DNA of 10,816 bases from DASWRT01 sp036403035 (GTDB taxonomy: Bacteria > Pseudomonadota > Alphaproteobacteria > ATCC43930 > CGMCC-115725). Made by a program: the position numbers and the translations under genes. Positions 1-6,465 of this stretch are shown piece by piece. The notes under the pieces were generated by a model that searched no databases, was not told the DNA's origin, and worked only from the letters and a program-made list of their open reading frames with translations. Location: positions 1-10,816 of the forward strand of contig DASWRT010000012.1 of assembly GCA_036403035.1 (NCBI GenBank), in the 5' to 3' direction. Positions within the stretch are counted from its first letter, which is position 1. The number at the start of each line of letters is the position of its first letter.

Positions 1-5
1 CCCGC

Positions 6-1775
6 ATGAGGATCGGCGAGGGGGCGCTCCTCCTTGTCCTCTCCGTTCTCGTCGGCGCGGTTTCGGGGCTCGCTGTCACCTGCTTCCGTACCGCGGTCGA
101 CTGGTGGCGGATCCTGCTGCTCGGTCCGGACGCGGGCGCCGCTGCTGCCTCGCACCGCCTGTCCCTGATCCTCGCGCCGTCGCTCGCCGGTGTGGTGATC
201 GCCGTGCTGGTGATCCATCTCTTTCCGACGATCCGGCGGAGCGGCGTCAACCAGACCAAGATGGCGCTCTATATCGACGACGGCGAGATACCGTTCCGCT
301 CGGGCGTCGGAAAGTTTCTCGCCTCCTCGCTTGCCGTCGGGTCCGGCCACTCGCTCGGCCCTGAGGACCCGTCGCTGCATATCGGCGCCGCGATCGGGTC
401 GCTGTTCGGGCGGACCGTCCGGCTGGCGCGCGACACGCGCCGGCTGATCGCGCCGATCGGCGCCGCCGCCGGCCTCGCCGCCGCCTTCAACGCGCCGCTC
501 TCCGCGGTGCTGTTCACCATCGAGGAGATCACCGGCCGCTGGACCTCCGGCATCCTCCTCGCGGGCATGATGTCGGCGTCGGCGAGCGCCGCGGTCGCGC
601 GGTGGCTGCTCGGGGCGGCGCCGATCTTCGGCATCACGGCTCCGGTCGTCGCCGGGCCGGCGGAACTGCTCGCCTATGCCTGCATCGGCGTTGCCGGCGG
701 CATCGCCTCCGTCGTGTTCGCCCGCATGATCGGCATGTTGCGTCTGCGGCTCAAGGCCCTGCCGCGCTGGACTCAGTACGTGCAGCCCGCCGCGGCCGGT
801 CTGCTCGTCGGCCTGATCGGCTATTTCGGCGCGCCCGAGGTGATGGGCGCCGGCTACGAGGTCATCGACCGCGCGGCGCGGGGCGTCTTCACCTGGGAAG
901 TGCTCGGCGTGCTCGCCGGCCTCAAGATCGTGGCCACCACCCTGTCCCTGACCAGCGGCACGCCCGGCGGCATGTTCGCGCCGACGCTGGTCATCGGTGG
1001 TCTGCTGGGCGCCGCGGTCGGCGGGGCCGGGCACGCTCTTTTCCCCTCGCTCGCGACGGCGACCGGGACCTGCGCCCTGATCGGCATGGGCGCGCTGTTC
1101 GCCGGCTTCCTGCGGGCGCCGCTGACCGCGCTCGTCATGGTCGTCGAGGCGAGCGGCAACCCGTCGACCATCGTTCCCGTGATCATCGCCGGCACGCTCG
1201 CCTACCTGATCTCCCGCCGGTTCCAGCCGCTGCCGATCTTCGATCTGATCGCCCGCCAGGACGGCCTCGACCTGCCGTCGATGGAGCACGAGCGCGAGGC
1301 GGCGATCCTGCGCGTCGAGGACGTGATGCGCCCGCCGCCGTCCGTCGTGCTCGCCGGGACCGATACCGTCGCTGCGGCGCTCGACCGGCTGCGCACGGTC
1401 GCCGACGAGGAACTGCTGGTCTATGCCCCCGGCGCGTCCGGCGCGCCCGGCGGTGCGGGCTGGTTCGTCGTCGGCCGGTCCCGGCTGAAGGCGCTCGCGG
1501 ATCGCGGCGACAGGGACCTGCCGCTCGCCGCCGCCGTTGCCGCCGCCGTACCGGCGGGCGGGACGCTGCCGCGCCTCTATCCCGACGCCCCGGTCGGTTC
1601 GGTCCTTCAGCATGTCTATGCGTGGCCGGTGCTGCCCGTCCTGCACCGGGCCGACACCGCGGGCCTTTGCGGCGTGCTGACGCTCGACGACGTCCTGATC
1701 CGGTACGAGGCGGCGGCGGGCCAAGAACACGGCACGCCGCCCCTGTCACGTTCGGATGCCGCGGCCGCGGACTGA
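6..1775 (+). CDS. ClC-family chloride channel/proton antiporter with two C-terminal CBS domains
   Basis: Inner-membrane ClC protein moving chloride (or another anion), probably in exchange for protons. Residues 1 to about 415 are the hydrophobic ClC core. Residues 79-82 (SGVN) stand where GSGIP binds anion in the family. GPEDP at 118-122 is the GREGP filter motif with the gating glutamate kept (E120). AFNAPLSAVLFTIEE at 160-174 keeps the internal proton glutamate (E174, like E203 of the E. coli antiporter), which argues for an antiporter. GGMFAP at 321-326 is the GxFxP motif. The usual central tyrosine seems to be Phe in QPLPIFDLI. About 437-566 (VEDVM to VLIRYE) are two CBS domains, normally nucleotide-sensing. 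The ATG lies 6 bases from the window edge with no visible ribosome site and an open frame upstream, so the true start may lie outside. The family is certain; ion and transport mode are inferred. Confidence 0.93.
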   Translation: MRIGEGALLLVLSVLVGAVSGLAVTCFRTAVDWWRILLLGPDAGAAAASHRLSLILAPSLAGVVIAVLVIHLFPTIRRSGVNQTKMALYIDDGEIPFRSGVGKFLASSLAVGSGHSLGPEDPSLHIGAAIGSLFGRTVRLARDTRRLIAPIGAAAGLAAAFNAPLSAVLFTIEEITGRWTSGILLAGMMSASASAAVARWLLGAAPIFGITAPVVAGPAELLAYACIGVAGGIASVVFARMIGMLRLRLKALPRWTQYVQPAAAGLLVGLIGYFGAPEVMGAGYEVIDRAARGVFTWEVLGVLAGLKIVATTLSLTSGTPGGMFAPTLVIGGLLGAAVGGAGHALFPSLATATGTCALIGMGALFAGFLRAPLTALVMVVEASGNPSTIVPVIIAGTLAYLISRRFQPLPIFDLIARQDGLDLPSMEHEREAAILRVEDVMRPPPSVVLAGTDTVAAALDRLRTVADEELLVYAPGASGAPGGAGWFVVGRSRLKALADRGDRDLPLAAAVAAAVPAGGTLPRLYPDAPVGSVLQHVYAWPVLPVLHRADTAGLCGVLTLDDVLIRYEAAAGQEHGTPPLSRSDAAAAD

Positions 1776-1822
1776 CATCATCACGAATTCCGAACTCTTT
1801 CATCATGACTATTCATTTTTCA

Positions 1823-1838
1823 GGATGGCAGGCCATCC
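1823..1838. repeat. Small hairpin just before the MFS gene
   Basis: GGATGG, four bases CAGG, then CCATCC: a perfect 6-bp stem ending 13 bases before the MFS start. It has no T-run on the downstream side in either direction, so it does not look like a terminator. Its position would place it in the leader of the MFS mRNA. It lies in a short, relatively AT-rich gap (1776-1851) between the ClC and MFS genes. Confidence 0.35.
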
Positions 1839-1851
1839 CTAAGTTCCGAGA

Positions 1852-3069
1852 ATGCATGAGCCCCTGAATCAGGTTGCTGCATTCCCGCGGCGCGGCACCT
1901 TATCGTCATCGCCGGCAGCGATTGCTTTCGGCGGCCTGATCGCGCTGGCGGTCGCGGTGGGCATCGGCCGCTTCGCCTTCACGCCGATCCTGCCGATGAT
2001 GCTGGAGGATGCCGGCCTGTCGGTCGCCGACGGCGGCTGGCTCGCCTCGGCGAACTATGTCGGCTACCTGCTCGGCGCCCTGACGGCGATCCGGGTGCAG
2101 GCCCGTCCGGCCGCGGTGATCCGCGGCGGCCTCGTCGTGACCGGCCTCGCCACCTTGGCGATGGGAGTCGGGCACTCCTTCGCGGCATGGATGGTGCTGC
2201 GCGCTCTGGCCGGGTTCATGAGCGCCTGGGTCCTGATCTTCGCGTCGGCCTGGTGCCTCGGCAGGCTGACGCCGGCCGGCCGGCCGGTCCTCAACGGAAC
2301 CGTGTTCGCGGGCGTCGGCGCCGGCATCGCCTCGGCGGGCGCGCTCTGCATCGCATTGATGCACATGCATGTCGGGTCGGCCCGCACCTGGGAAGTGTTC
2401 GGCGTGATCTCGCTGGTGCTGACGGCTTGCATCTGGCCGGTGTTCGGGACGGCGGACGGTGCCGGCGACGGCGCGCGGAGGCAAGATACCGCCGCCGCCG
2501 CTTCCGGCGCGGCTGCCGTCTGGACCGGCGAGTCGATCCGTCTGATCCTCTGCTACGGGATATTCGGCTTCGGCTACATCATTCCGGCGACTTTCCTGCC
2601 GGTGATGGCGAAGCAGGCGATCCATGACCCCGCGATCTTCGGCTGGTCGTGGCCGGTGTTCGGCGCGGCGGCGCTGGTCTCGACGGTGGCGGCGGCGCTC
2701 CGGCCGAAGACGACGAGCAACCGCCGCCTGTGGATCCTGTGCCACCTCGCGATGGCCGTCGGCACCGCGCTGCCGGTGTTCCGGGACGGCATCGCGACGA
2801 TCATGCTGGCGGCGCTGCTGGTCGGCGGCACCTTCATGGTCATCACGATGGTCGGGATGCAGGAGGCGCGCGAGATCGCCGGGCCGGGCGCCACCAGCCT
2901 GATGGCGGCGATGACCGCCGCCTTCGCCGCCGGGCAGATCATCGGCCCGCTCTGCGTCAGCTCGGTCGCGGGCGGCGGCGGCTTCGGCACGGCGCTGCTC
3001 GTCGCCTGCTTCCTGCTGGTCGCCAGCGCCTGGGCGCTGTCGCGCGGCGGCGCCGGCGGCAAACGATAG
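1852..3069 (+). CDS. YbfB/YjiJ-family MFS transporter
   Basis: A 405-residue major facilitator superfamily protein, expected to have 12 membrane helices and to export an unknown small molecule across the inner membrane. Family signatures: ALAVAVGIGRFAFTPILPMM with GGWLASANYVGYLLGA in the first two helices; a central loop of low complexity (about 200-225, rich in Ala, Gly and Asp); YGIFGFGYIIPATFLPVMAK opening the second half; then FMVITMVGMQEAR and AAFAAGQIIGPL near the end. These mark the YbfB/YjiJ (MFS_4) group rather than drug/proton antiporters in general. The start is 76 bp after the ClC stop and has only a weak purine stretch (CCGAG) before it. About 25 residues precede the first helix, so a slightly later start is possible. 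Same strand as the ClC gene, so cotranscription is plausible but unproven. Substrates of this family are mostly unknown. Confidence 0.9.
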   Translation: MHEPLNQVAAFPRRGTLSSSPAAIAFGGLIALAVAVGIGRFAFTPILPMMLEDAGLSVADGGWLASANYVGYLLGALTAIRVQARPAAVIRGGLVVTGLATLAMGVGHSFAAWMVLRALAGFMSAWVLIFASAWCLGRLTPAGRPVLNGTVFAGVGAGIASAGALCIALMHMHVGSARTWEVFGVISLVLTACIWPVFGTADGAGDGARRQDTAAAASGAAAVWTGESIRLILCYGIFGFGYIIPATFLPVMAKQAIHDPAIFGWSWPVFGAAALVSTVAAALRPKTTSNRRLWILCHLAMAVGTALPVFRDGIATIMLAALLVGGTFMVITMVGMQEAREIAGPGATSLMAAMTAAFAAGQIIGPLCVSSVAGGGGFGTALLVACFLLVASAWALSRGGAGGKR

Positions 3070-3107
3070 TGTGGATTGCACTCGGGGTTGGAGCCGCATC
3101 ACGGGGG

Positions 3108-3145
3108 TTCCCCCACTCCGACTCTCCCCCGCAAGGGGGGAGGGA
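3108..3145 (+). repeat. REP-like palindromic repeat, copy 1
   Basis: Ends in the core TCCCCCGCAAGGGGGGAGGG (3126-3144), which folds as C5/G6 arms around a GCAA tetraloop, preceded by a C-rich arm (TTCCCCCACTCCGAC). The same unit occurs inverted at 3168-3203. GC-rich palindromes of this look are common between genes in alphaproteobacteria. Placed after the MFS gene, it may also end or stabilise that transcript. Confidence 0.75.
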
Positions 3146-3167
3146 GAAGAGCTGAACGCCTTCAAAG

Positions 3168-3203
3168 CCCTCCCCCCTTGCGGGGGAGGGTTGGGTGGGG
3201 GGA
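3168..3203 (-). repeat. REP-like palindromic repeat, copy 2 (inverted)
   Basis: The reverse complement reads TCCCCCCACCCAACCC and then the same 20-base core as copy 1. The stem is CCCTCCCCCC/GGGGGAGGG with one unpaired C and a TTGC loop. The two copies face each other across 22 bases (3146-3167), the arrangement of a REP doublet. The core is identical while the outer arm differs by an indel and several substitutions, so they are related units rather than a fresh duplication. Confidence 0.75.
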
Positions 3204-3382
3204 TCCGGCCCAATGTCGGGCTTCCGCTCCAAGCTCGATCGCAATTCGCGTTAGGAAATCAGGAACGCGTCCGGCGCCGTCCCTGATATCAGGAGCGTGG
3301 TCCCGATCCCGCCCGATCCGGAACGGCGGGCACTGCCGATTTGTTGGCAAGGATCACGCCCTCGGATCGGAACCAACCCTGC

Positions 3383-4747
3383 ATGCGTGCGCGCTCCACG
3401 ACCGCCATCCTCCTCGCCGCAGCCGCGACGACGGCAGCCATGCTGTCCGGCTGCGGCGACAAGGCGACGCTCCCGGTCGCCGCCGGAACCGGCTCGGACC
3501 CCAAGCTGCCGCCGCCGCGCGAGTCGTTCTTCCCCACCGTCAACATCGCGCCGGCGAAGGGCTGGCCGGCCGGTGCGGCGCCGGCCGCCGCGCCGGGCCT
3601 GACCGCCGCCGCCTTCGCCGACAACCTCGACCACCCGCGCTGGCTCCTTCCGCTGCCGAACGGCGACGTGCTGGTGGCGGAGACCAACGCCCCGCCGAAG
3701 CCCGAGGACCGCAAGGGGATCAAGGGGTGGGTCATGGGGCTGGTGATGGGCCGCGCCGGCGCCGGCACGCCCAGCGCCAATCGCATCACCCTGCTGCGCG
3801 ACGCGAACGGCGACGGCGTCGCCGAGACCCGCTCGGTCTTCCTTGAGGGGTTGAACTCGCCTTTCGGCATGGCGCTCGTCGGCAACGACCTCTACGTCGC
3901 CGATACCGATGCGGTGCTGCGCTTTCCGTACCGCGAGGGAGAGACGAAGATCACCGCGCCCGGCGTCAAGGTCGTCGACCTGCCGGCCGGCCCGATCAAT
4001 CATCACTGGACCAAGAACGTCATCGCCAGCCCCGACGGGAAGCGCCTCTACGTCACCGTCGGCTCGAACAGCAACGTCGCCGAGAACGGCATCGAGGCGG
4101 AGGAGGGGCGGGCCGCGATCTGGGAGGTCGATCCGGCGACCGGCAACCATCGGATCTACGCCTCGGGGCTGCGCAATCCCAACGGTCTCGGCTGGGAGCC
4201 GGAAACCGGCGCGCTCTGGACGGCGGTCAACGAGCGCGACGAGATCGGCAGCGACCTCGTTCCCGACTACAGGACGTCCGTGAAGGACGGGGGCTTCTAC
4301 GGCTGGCCCTACAGCTATTACGGCCAGCATGTCGACGATCGGGTCAAGCCGCAGCGGCCCGATCTCGTCGCGGCGGCGACCGTGCCCGACTATGCGCTGG
4401 GGCCGCATACCGCCTCGCTCGGCCTTACCTTCTCGCGGGCTGGCGGCAATCTCCCCGCGCAGTTCTCGGACGGCGTCTTCATCGGCCAGCACGGCTCGTG
4501 GAACCGCAAGCCGCACAGCGGCTACAAGGTCGTGTTCGTGCCTTTCGCCGGGGGACACCCGGCCGGCGAGCCGGTGGATGTGCTGACGGGCTTCCTCGAC
4601 GCTGACGGCAACGCGCTCGGCCGCCCGGTCGGCGTCGCCCTGGACCGCCAGGGCGCGCTGCTCGTCGCCGACGATGTCGGCAACCGCGTCTGGCGGGTGG
4701 CGGCGCCCGGAGCGGCAACCGCCGCCGTGAAGTCGGCCGGACCCTGA
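3383..4747 (+). CDS. PQQ-dependent sugar dehydrogenase (glucose/sorbosone dehydrogenase family), lipoprotein
   Basis: A six-bladed beta-propeller quinoprotein expected to oxidise a sugar or aldose-like substrate in the periplasm using PQQ and calcium. From the ATG at 3383 the protein has 454 residues and begins with a lipoprotein signal (MRARSTTAILLAAAATTAAM) and lipobox LSGC, Cys24. An earlier TTG at 3341 would put 14 charged residues in front of the signal, so I prefer 3383. Family marks: DHPRWLLPLPNGDVLVAE near 83-100, calcium-like DANGDG at 140-145, NHHWTKN around 206-212 (candidate catalytic His), GLRNPNGLGW at 262-271 (PQQ-contacting Arg-Asn in the family), GQHGSWNR at 368-375, and a last blade with VGVALDRQGALLVADD. 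There is no CxxCH haem domain, so electrons need a separate acceptor. Sorbosone-dehydrogenase-like proteins are the nearest match; the substrate is not determined. Confidence 0.88.
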   Translation: MRARSTTAILLAAAATTAAMLSGCGDKATLPVAAGTGSDPKLPPPRESFFPTVNIAPAKGWPAGAAPAAAPGLTAAAFADNLDHPRWLLPLPNGDVLVAETNAPPKPEDRKGIKGWVMGLVMGRAGAGTPSANRITLLRDANGDGVAETRSVFLEGLNSPFGMALVGNDLYVADTDAVLRFPYREGETKITAPGVKVVDLPAGPINHHWTKNVIASPDGKRLYVTVGSNSNVAENGIEAEEGRAAIWEVDPATGNHRIYASGLRNPNGLGWEPETGALWTAVNERDEIGSDLVPDYRTSVKDGGFYGWPYSYYGQHVDDRVKPQRPDLVAAATVPDYALGPHTASLGLTFSRAGGNLPAQFSDGVFIGQHGSWNRKPHSGYKVVFVPFAGGHPAGEPVDVLTGFLDADGNALGRPVGVALDRQGALLVADDVGNRVWRVAAPGAATAAVKSAGP

Positions 4748-4762
4748 CCGCTCCGGCCGCTC

Positions 4763-4788
4763 GCGGCGGCGCCGTCTCGCGCCGCCGC
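4763..4788. terminator. Perfect GC hairpin after the sugar dehydrogenase
   Basis: GCGGCGGCGC, six bases CGTCTC, then GCGCCGCCGC: a perfect 10-bp stem starting 16 bases after the dehydrogenase stop. There is no T-run, so it is not a classical intrinsic terminator, but its place between two converging genes suggests a transcript end or mRNA-stabilising structure for one or both. Confidence 0.5.
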
Positions 4789-4818
4789 CCCTCTCCCACG
4801 GGCTCGGGCGGGAGAGGG
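4789..4818. repeat. REP-like palindrome between convergent genes
   Basis: CCCTCTCCC (4789-4797) pairs perfectly with GGGAGAGGG (4810-4818) around a 12-base loop that is itself GC-rich (ACGGGCTCGGGC). It directly abuts the 10-bp hairpin before it and ends 30 bases from the stop of the opposing HDO gene. CCCTCTCCC/GGGAGAGGG palindromes are a common repeat type in alphaproteobacterial intergenic DNA. A role as bidirectional transcript end is likely but inferred. Confidence 0.6.
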
Positions 4819-4848
4819 AGCACGGGGAAGGTTCTGCGGGGGTGATGG

Positions 4849-6099
4849 CTATGCCGCGAAGACGAACGGCACCCGCTCCGACGCGGTCCAGGCCGCATGG
4901 TCGCGGACCGTCGACGGCAGCGTGTTTGTCCGCGCCTCGCGCAGCAGCCCGGCGATGCGGCGGTCGGCGACGTGGTGCCGCGGGTGCAGATTGATGCGGT
5001 CGATCGCGAGGCAGGGCTCCTCGAACACCTCCTCGTAGGTCTCGCTCATCATCTGGTAGCGGCTCGACATCAGCATGTTGGTCGCGTTCTTGATGCGCTC
5101 GACCTCGCCGCGCCCGGTCGCCAGCATGCCGGTCACCAGCATCACCGCGATCGCGTGCGTCACGTCCTGGCGGACATGCGCCGTCAGCACCTCCAGGTGC
5201 TGCGGCGCGATCTCCAAGCCGTCGCGGTCGGCGTAACGGATGATGCCGCCGAGCAGGAGCGAGAAGAAGGCCGGGACGCCCCATTCCATCCCGAGCCCGA
5301 CCGAGGCGAGCGCCTCGATCGTGTCGAATGCCTCGTGTCCGGCGAGCAGTCGCTGCGTCAGGACGTTGTCGGCGGTCCCGTGCAGCAGCTGCGTGTTATG
5401 CCGCTCCTCCGGCACGCCGATGCCGTCGAAGAGTTGGCGGAACATCGCGATGTGCGTCGTGTACGAGAACAGGTCGCGGACCTGAAGCTCGCCGCCGTGC
5501 GCGCTGTGGTCGGTCGTGCCGTACTCGTCGGCGAGCAGCCCAGCGAGGACGATCTGCGTCATTTCTGAGGAGATCTCGTTGACCGGGCCGAACGGCAGCG
5601 GCATGAGGCTGTTGAACCGTCCGAGGGCGATCGCGACGCACTGGCGCGTGTTCTTGATCTGGTTGAAGTATTGCCGCGCGAACCGCTGCAGTTCCTCGTG
5701 CGTGAAATTCCCGTCGAAGAACCGGATGAAGAACGGATGGAGCCAGACCGGGTGCTCCATCACATGGTCGTGCAGTTCCGCGAACAGCTCGCGGAGCCGG
5801 CCGATCGACAGCGTGCGGACGATCTCGGTGTCCGGATGGCGGGCCAGCGCCCGCGCCAGCACCGGCACCTCCTCGATCAGCGAAACGCCGTCCCGCTCGA
5901 TCCGGCCGAACACGTTCATGAAGTCGCGATACTGGTTCTCGCGATAGATCGCGACGACCTCCTCCGCGGAATGCTGGAGCAGGTCCGGCATCGGATGGAT
6001 GTGCGGCGGCAGCCGGAACTTGCCGCCCGGCAGCTTCTCGTAGATCGCGCTCGCGGCGATCGTAGCGGCGGCGGCACGGCTCGGTGAAATGTCGTCCAT
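4849..6099 (-). CDS. Haem-oxygenase-like diiron (HDO) family iron-containing enzyme
   Basis: A 416-residue, mostly helical protein of the TenA/PqqC/haem-oxygenase fold, closest in pattern to the 'iron-containing redox enzyme' (Haem_oxygenas_2) group. All six ligand positions of HDO enzymes can be placed: Glu192 and His201 in DEYGTTDHSAH, Glu272 in GMEWGVPAFF, and His308-Asp312-His315 in HVRQDVTH (the HxxxDxxH helix). A dinuclear iron centre is therefore expected, which separates it from metal-free TenA and PqqC. The HPFFIRFFDGNFTHEELQRF segment (121-140) opens the fold. About 110 residues precede it and about 90 follow, longer than compact HDO proteins of about 230-260 residues. Known relatives oxidise amines, cleave fatty acids or make pABA; no substrate can be assigned here. 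The start has a strong ribosome site, AAGGAGG five bases before ATG. It stands alone and converges on the sugar dehydrogenase. Confidence 0.85.
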   Translation of the reverse strand: MDDISPSRAAAATIAASAIYEKLPGGKFRLPPHIHPMPDLLQHSAEEVVAIYRENQYRDFMNVFGRIERDGVSLIEEVPVLARALARHPDTEIVRTLSIGRLRELFAELHDHVMEHPVWLHPFFIRFFDGNFTHEELQRFARQYFNQIKNTRQCVAIALGRFNSLMPLPFGPVNEISSEMTQIVLAGLLADEYGTTDHSAHGGELQVRDLFSYTTHIAMFRQLFDGIGVPEERHNTQLLHGTADNVLTQRLLAGHEAFDTIEALASVGLGMEWGVPAFFSLLLGGIIRYADRDGLEIAPQHLEVLTAHVRQDVTHAIAVMLVTGMLATGRGEVERIKNATNMLMSSRYQMMSETYEEVFEEPCLAIDRINLHPRHHVADRRIAGLLREARTNTLPSTVRDHAAWTASERVPFVFAA

Positions 6100-6104
6100 C
6101 GGCT

Positions 6105-6111
6105 CCTCCTT
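6105..6111 (-). promoter_or_regulatory. Strong ribosome binding site of the HDO gene
   Basis: On the minus strand AAGGAGG lies five bases (AGCCG) before the ATG ending at 6099. It is the best Shine-Dalgarno match in the window and fixes the start. It contrasts with the weak sites before the MFS and sugar dehydrogenase genes. Confidence 0.8.
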
Positions 6112-6116
6112 GGGTT

Positions 6117-6138
6117 GCGCGCAAAAGGGGGGGCGCGC
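6117..6138 (-). promoter_or_regulatory. GC hairpin immediately before the HDO ribosome site
   Basis: Read on the minus strand: GCGCGC, loop CCCCCCTTTT, GCGCGC, then five bases and the Shine-Dalgarno AAGGAGG. The six-pair stem closes a ten-base loop whose CCTT could pair with AAGG of the ribosome site. The structure is seen in the sequence; any control of translation is inference. Confidence 0.35.
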
Positions 6139-6191
6139 GTGCTCTCGTGGAAATGCGACGTGATCCCTGGCGGCAATGTTCGGTCAGCAGG

Positions 6192-6219
6192 CCGGTCGAC
6201 CGGACGACGGGGCGTCCGG
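6192..6219. repeat. Overlapping palindromes upstream of the HDO gene
   Basis: A perfect 12-base palindrome CCGGTCGACCGG (6192-6203) overlaps an inverted repeat CCGGACG (6200-6206) / CGTCCGG (6213-6219) with a six-base spacer. The cluster is about 95-120 bases upstream of the HDO start. It could be an operator or an alternating leader hairpin in the HDO mRNA, or chance in GC-rich DNA. Confidence 0.35.
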
Positions 6220-6386
6220 CTGGATCGGCAGGTGAAGCGGTCGGGTGGTGTCTGTTCGTGAAGCGGCTGCTGGTCGGCGGCCGGACGGGACGATGGCGGC
6301 CGGTGCGCCGCCCGTCGCCCGTGCACCGCCGGCAGGGCGCGTCAACGCCACCCTGTTGCGGTGCATACTGGCGAACTGACCGGAGC

Positions 6387-6443
6387 ATGCGGATCGCTAT
6401 CGTCTTGCCGGACCTACGCTGCGATCATGCCGCCTCCGTCTGA
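6387..6443 (+). pseudogene. Possible 5' stub of a glycosyltransferase-4-like gene
   Basis: Eighteen codons encode MRIAIVLPDLRCDHAASV and stop at TGA. The pattern MRIAIVLPDLR, followed four residues later by Ala and then Val, is that of the first strand and glycine-rich loop of family 4 glycosyltransferases (typically M(K/R)IxxVxPDLxxGGAERV). Here GGAER reads as DHAAS and the frame ends exactly where the AT-rich island begins. GGAG lies only one base before the ATG, which is too close for a good ribosome site. It may be the remnant of a gene cut by the island, or a chance match in a very short frame. Confidence 0.25.
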
Positions 6444-6445
6444 AT

Positions 6446-6465
6446 TGATAATTGTCAATTATTAA
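6446..6465. promoter_or_regulatory. AT-rich palindrome, possible operator
   Basis: ATAATTG-T-CAATTAT is perfect over 15 bases (6448-6462) and continues imperfectly outward (TTG before, TAA after, one mismatch per arm). Its size and symmetry resemble sites for dimeric repressors (Fur-like or MarR-like), but it does not match the Fur 7-1-7 consensus in spacing. It overlaps the left inverted repeat of the island and lies about 345 bases upstream of the HDO start, so it may belong to the element rather than to a host gene. Confidence 0.3.

Larger units (their letters stand above)
3070..3382. other. Intergenic gap with a REP-like doublet, no gene seen
   Basis: 313 bases between the MFS stop and the preferred start of the sugar dehydrogenase. 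The only strong structure is the inverted pair of GC-rich palindromes at about 3108-3203. Open frames across it are the arginine/proline-rich kind that palindromic repeats produce, without start signals or recognisable domains. The promoter of the dehydrogenase should lie in about 3205-3380, but no clear -35/-10 pair was seen there. Confidence 0.6.
6100..6440. other. GC-rich leader/upstream region of the HDO gene, no intact gene seen
   Basis: About 340 bases of normal GC content upstream of the HDO gene. It holds the structured elements at 6117-6138 and 6192-6219 and the short stub at 6387-6443. Open frames through it on both strands are arginine- and proline-rich, have no start signals and show no domain. 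The HDO promoter should be here or just beyond, but no convincing -35/-10 pair was found on the minus strand. Confidence 0.5.

Noticed and set aside
1823..1838. Intrinsic terminator after the ClC gene.
   Set aside because: The GGATGG/CCATCC stem is not followed by T on the plus strand; the T-run lies before it, so it cannot work as a terminator for ClC.
602..1867. Open frame of 421 codons inside the ClC gene.
   Set aside because: A +1/+2 shadow of the ClC gene, extremely rich in Arg.
3251..5284. Long open frame of 677 codons on the minus strand.
   Set aside because: It overlaps two well-supported genes, is rich in Arg, Gly and Asp without domains, and is the antisense shadow of high-GC codon use.
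4849..6099. Naming the HDO gene tenA or pqqC.
   Set aside because: TenA and PqqC lack the full six-ligand metal set seen here, are much shorter, and no thiamin or PQQ genes adjoin it.
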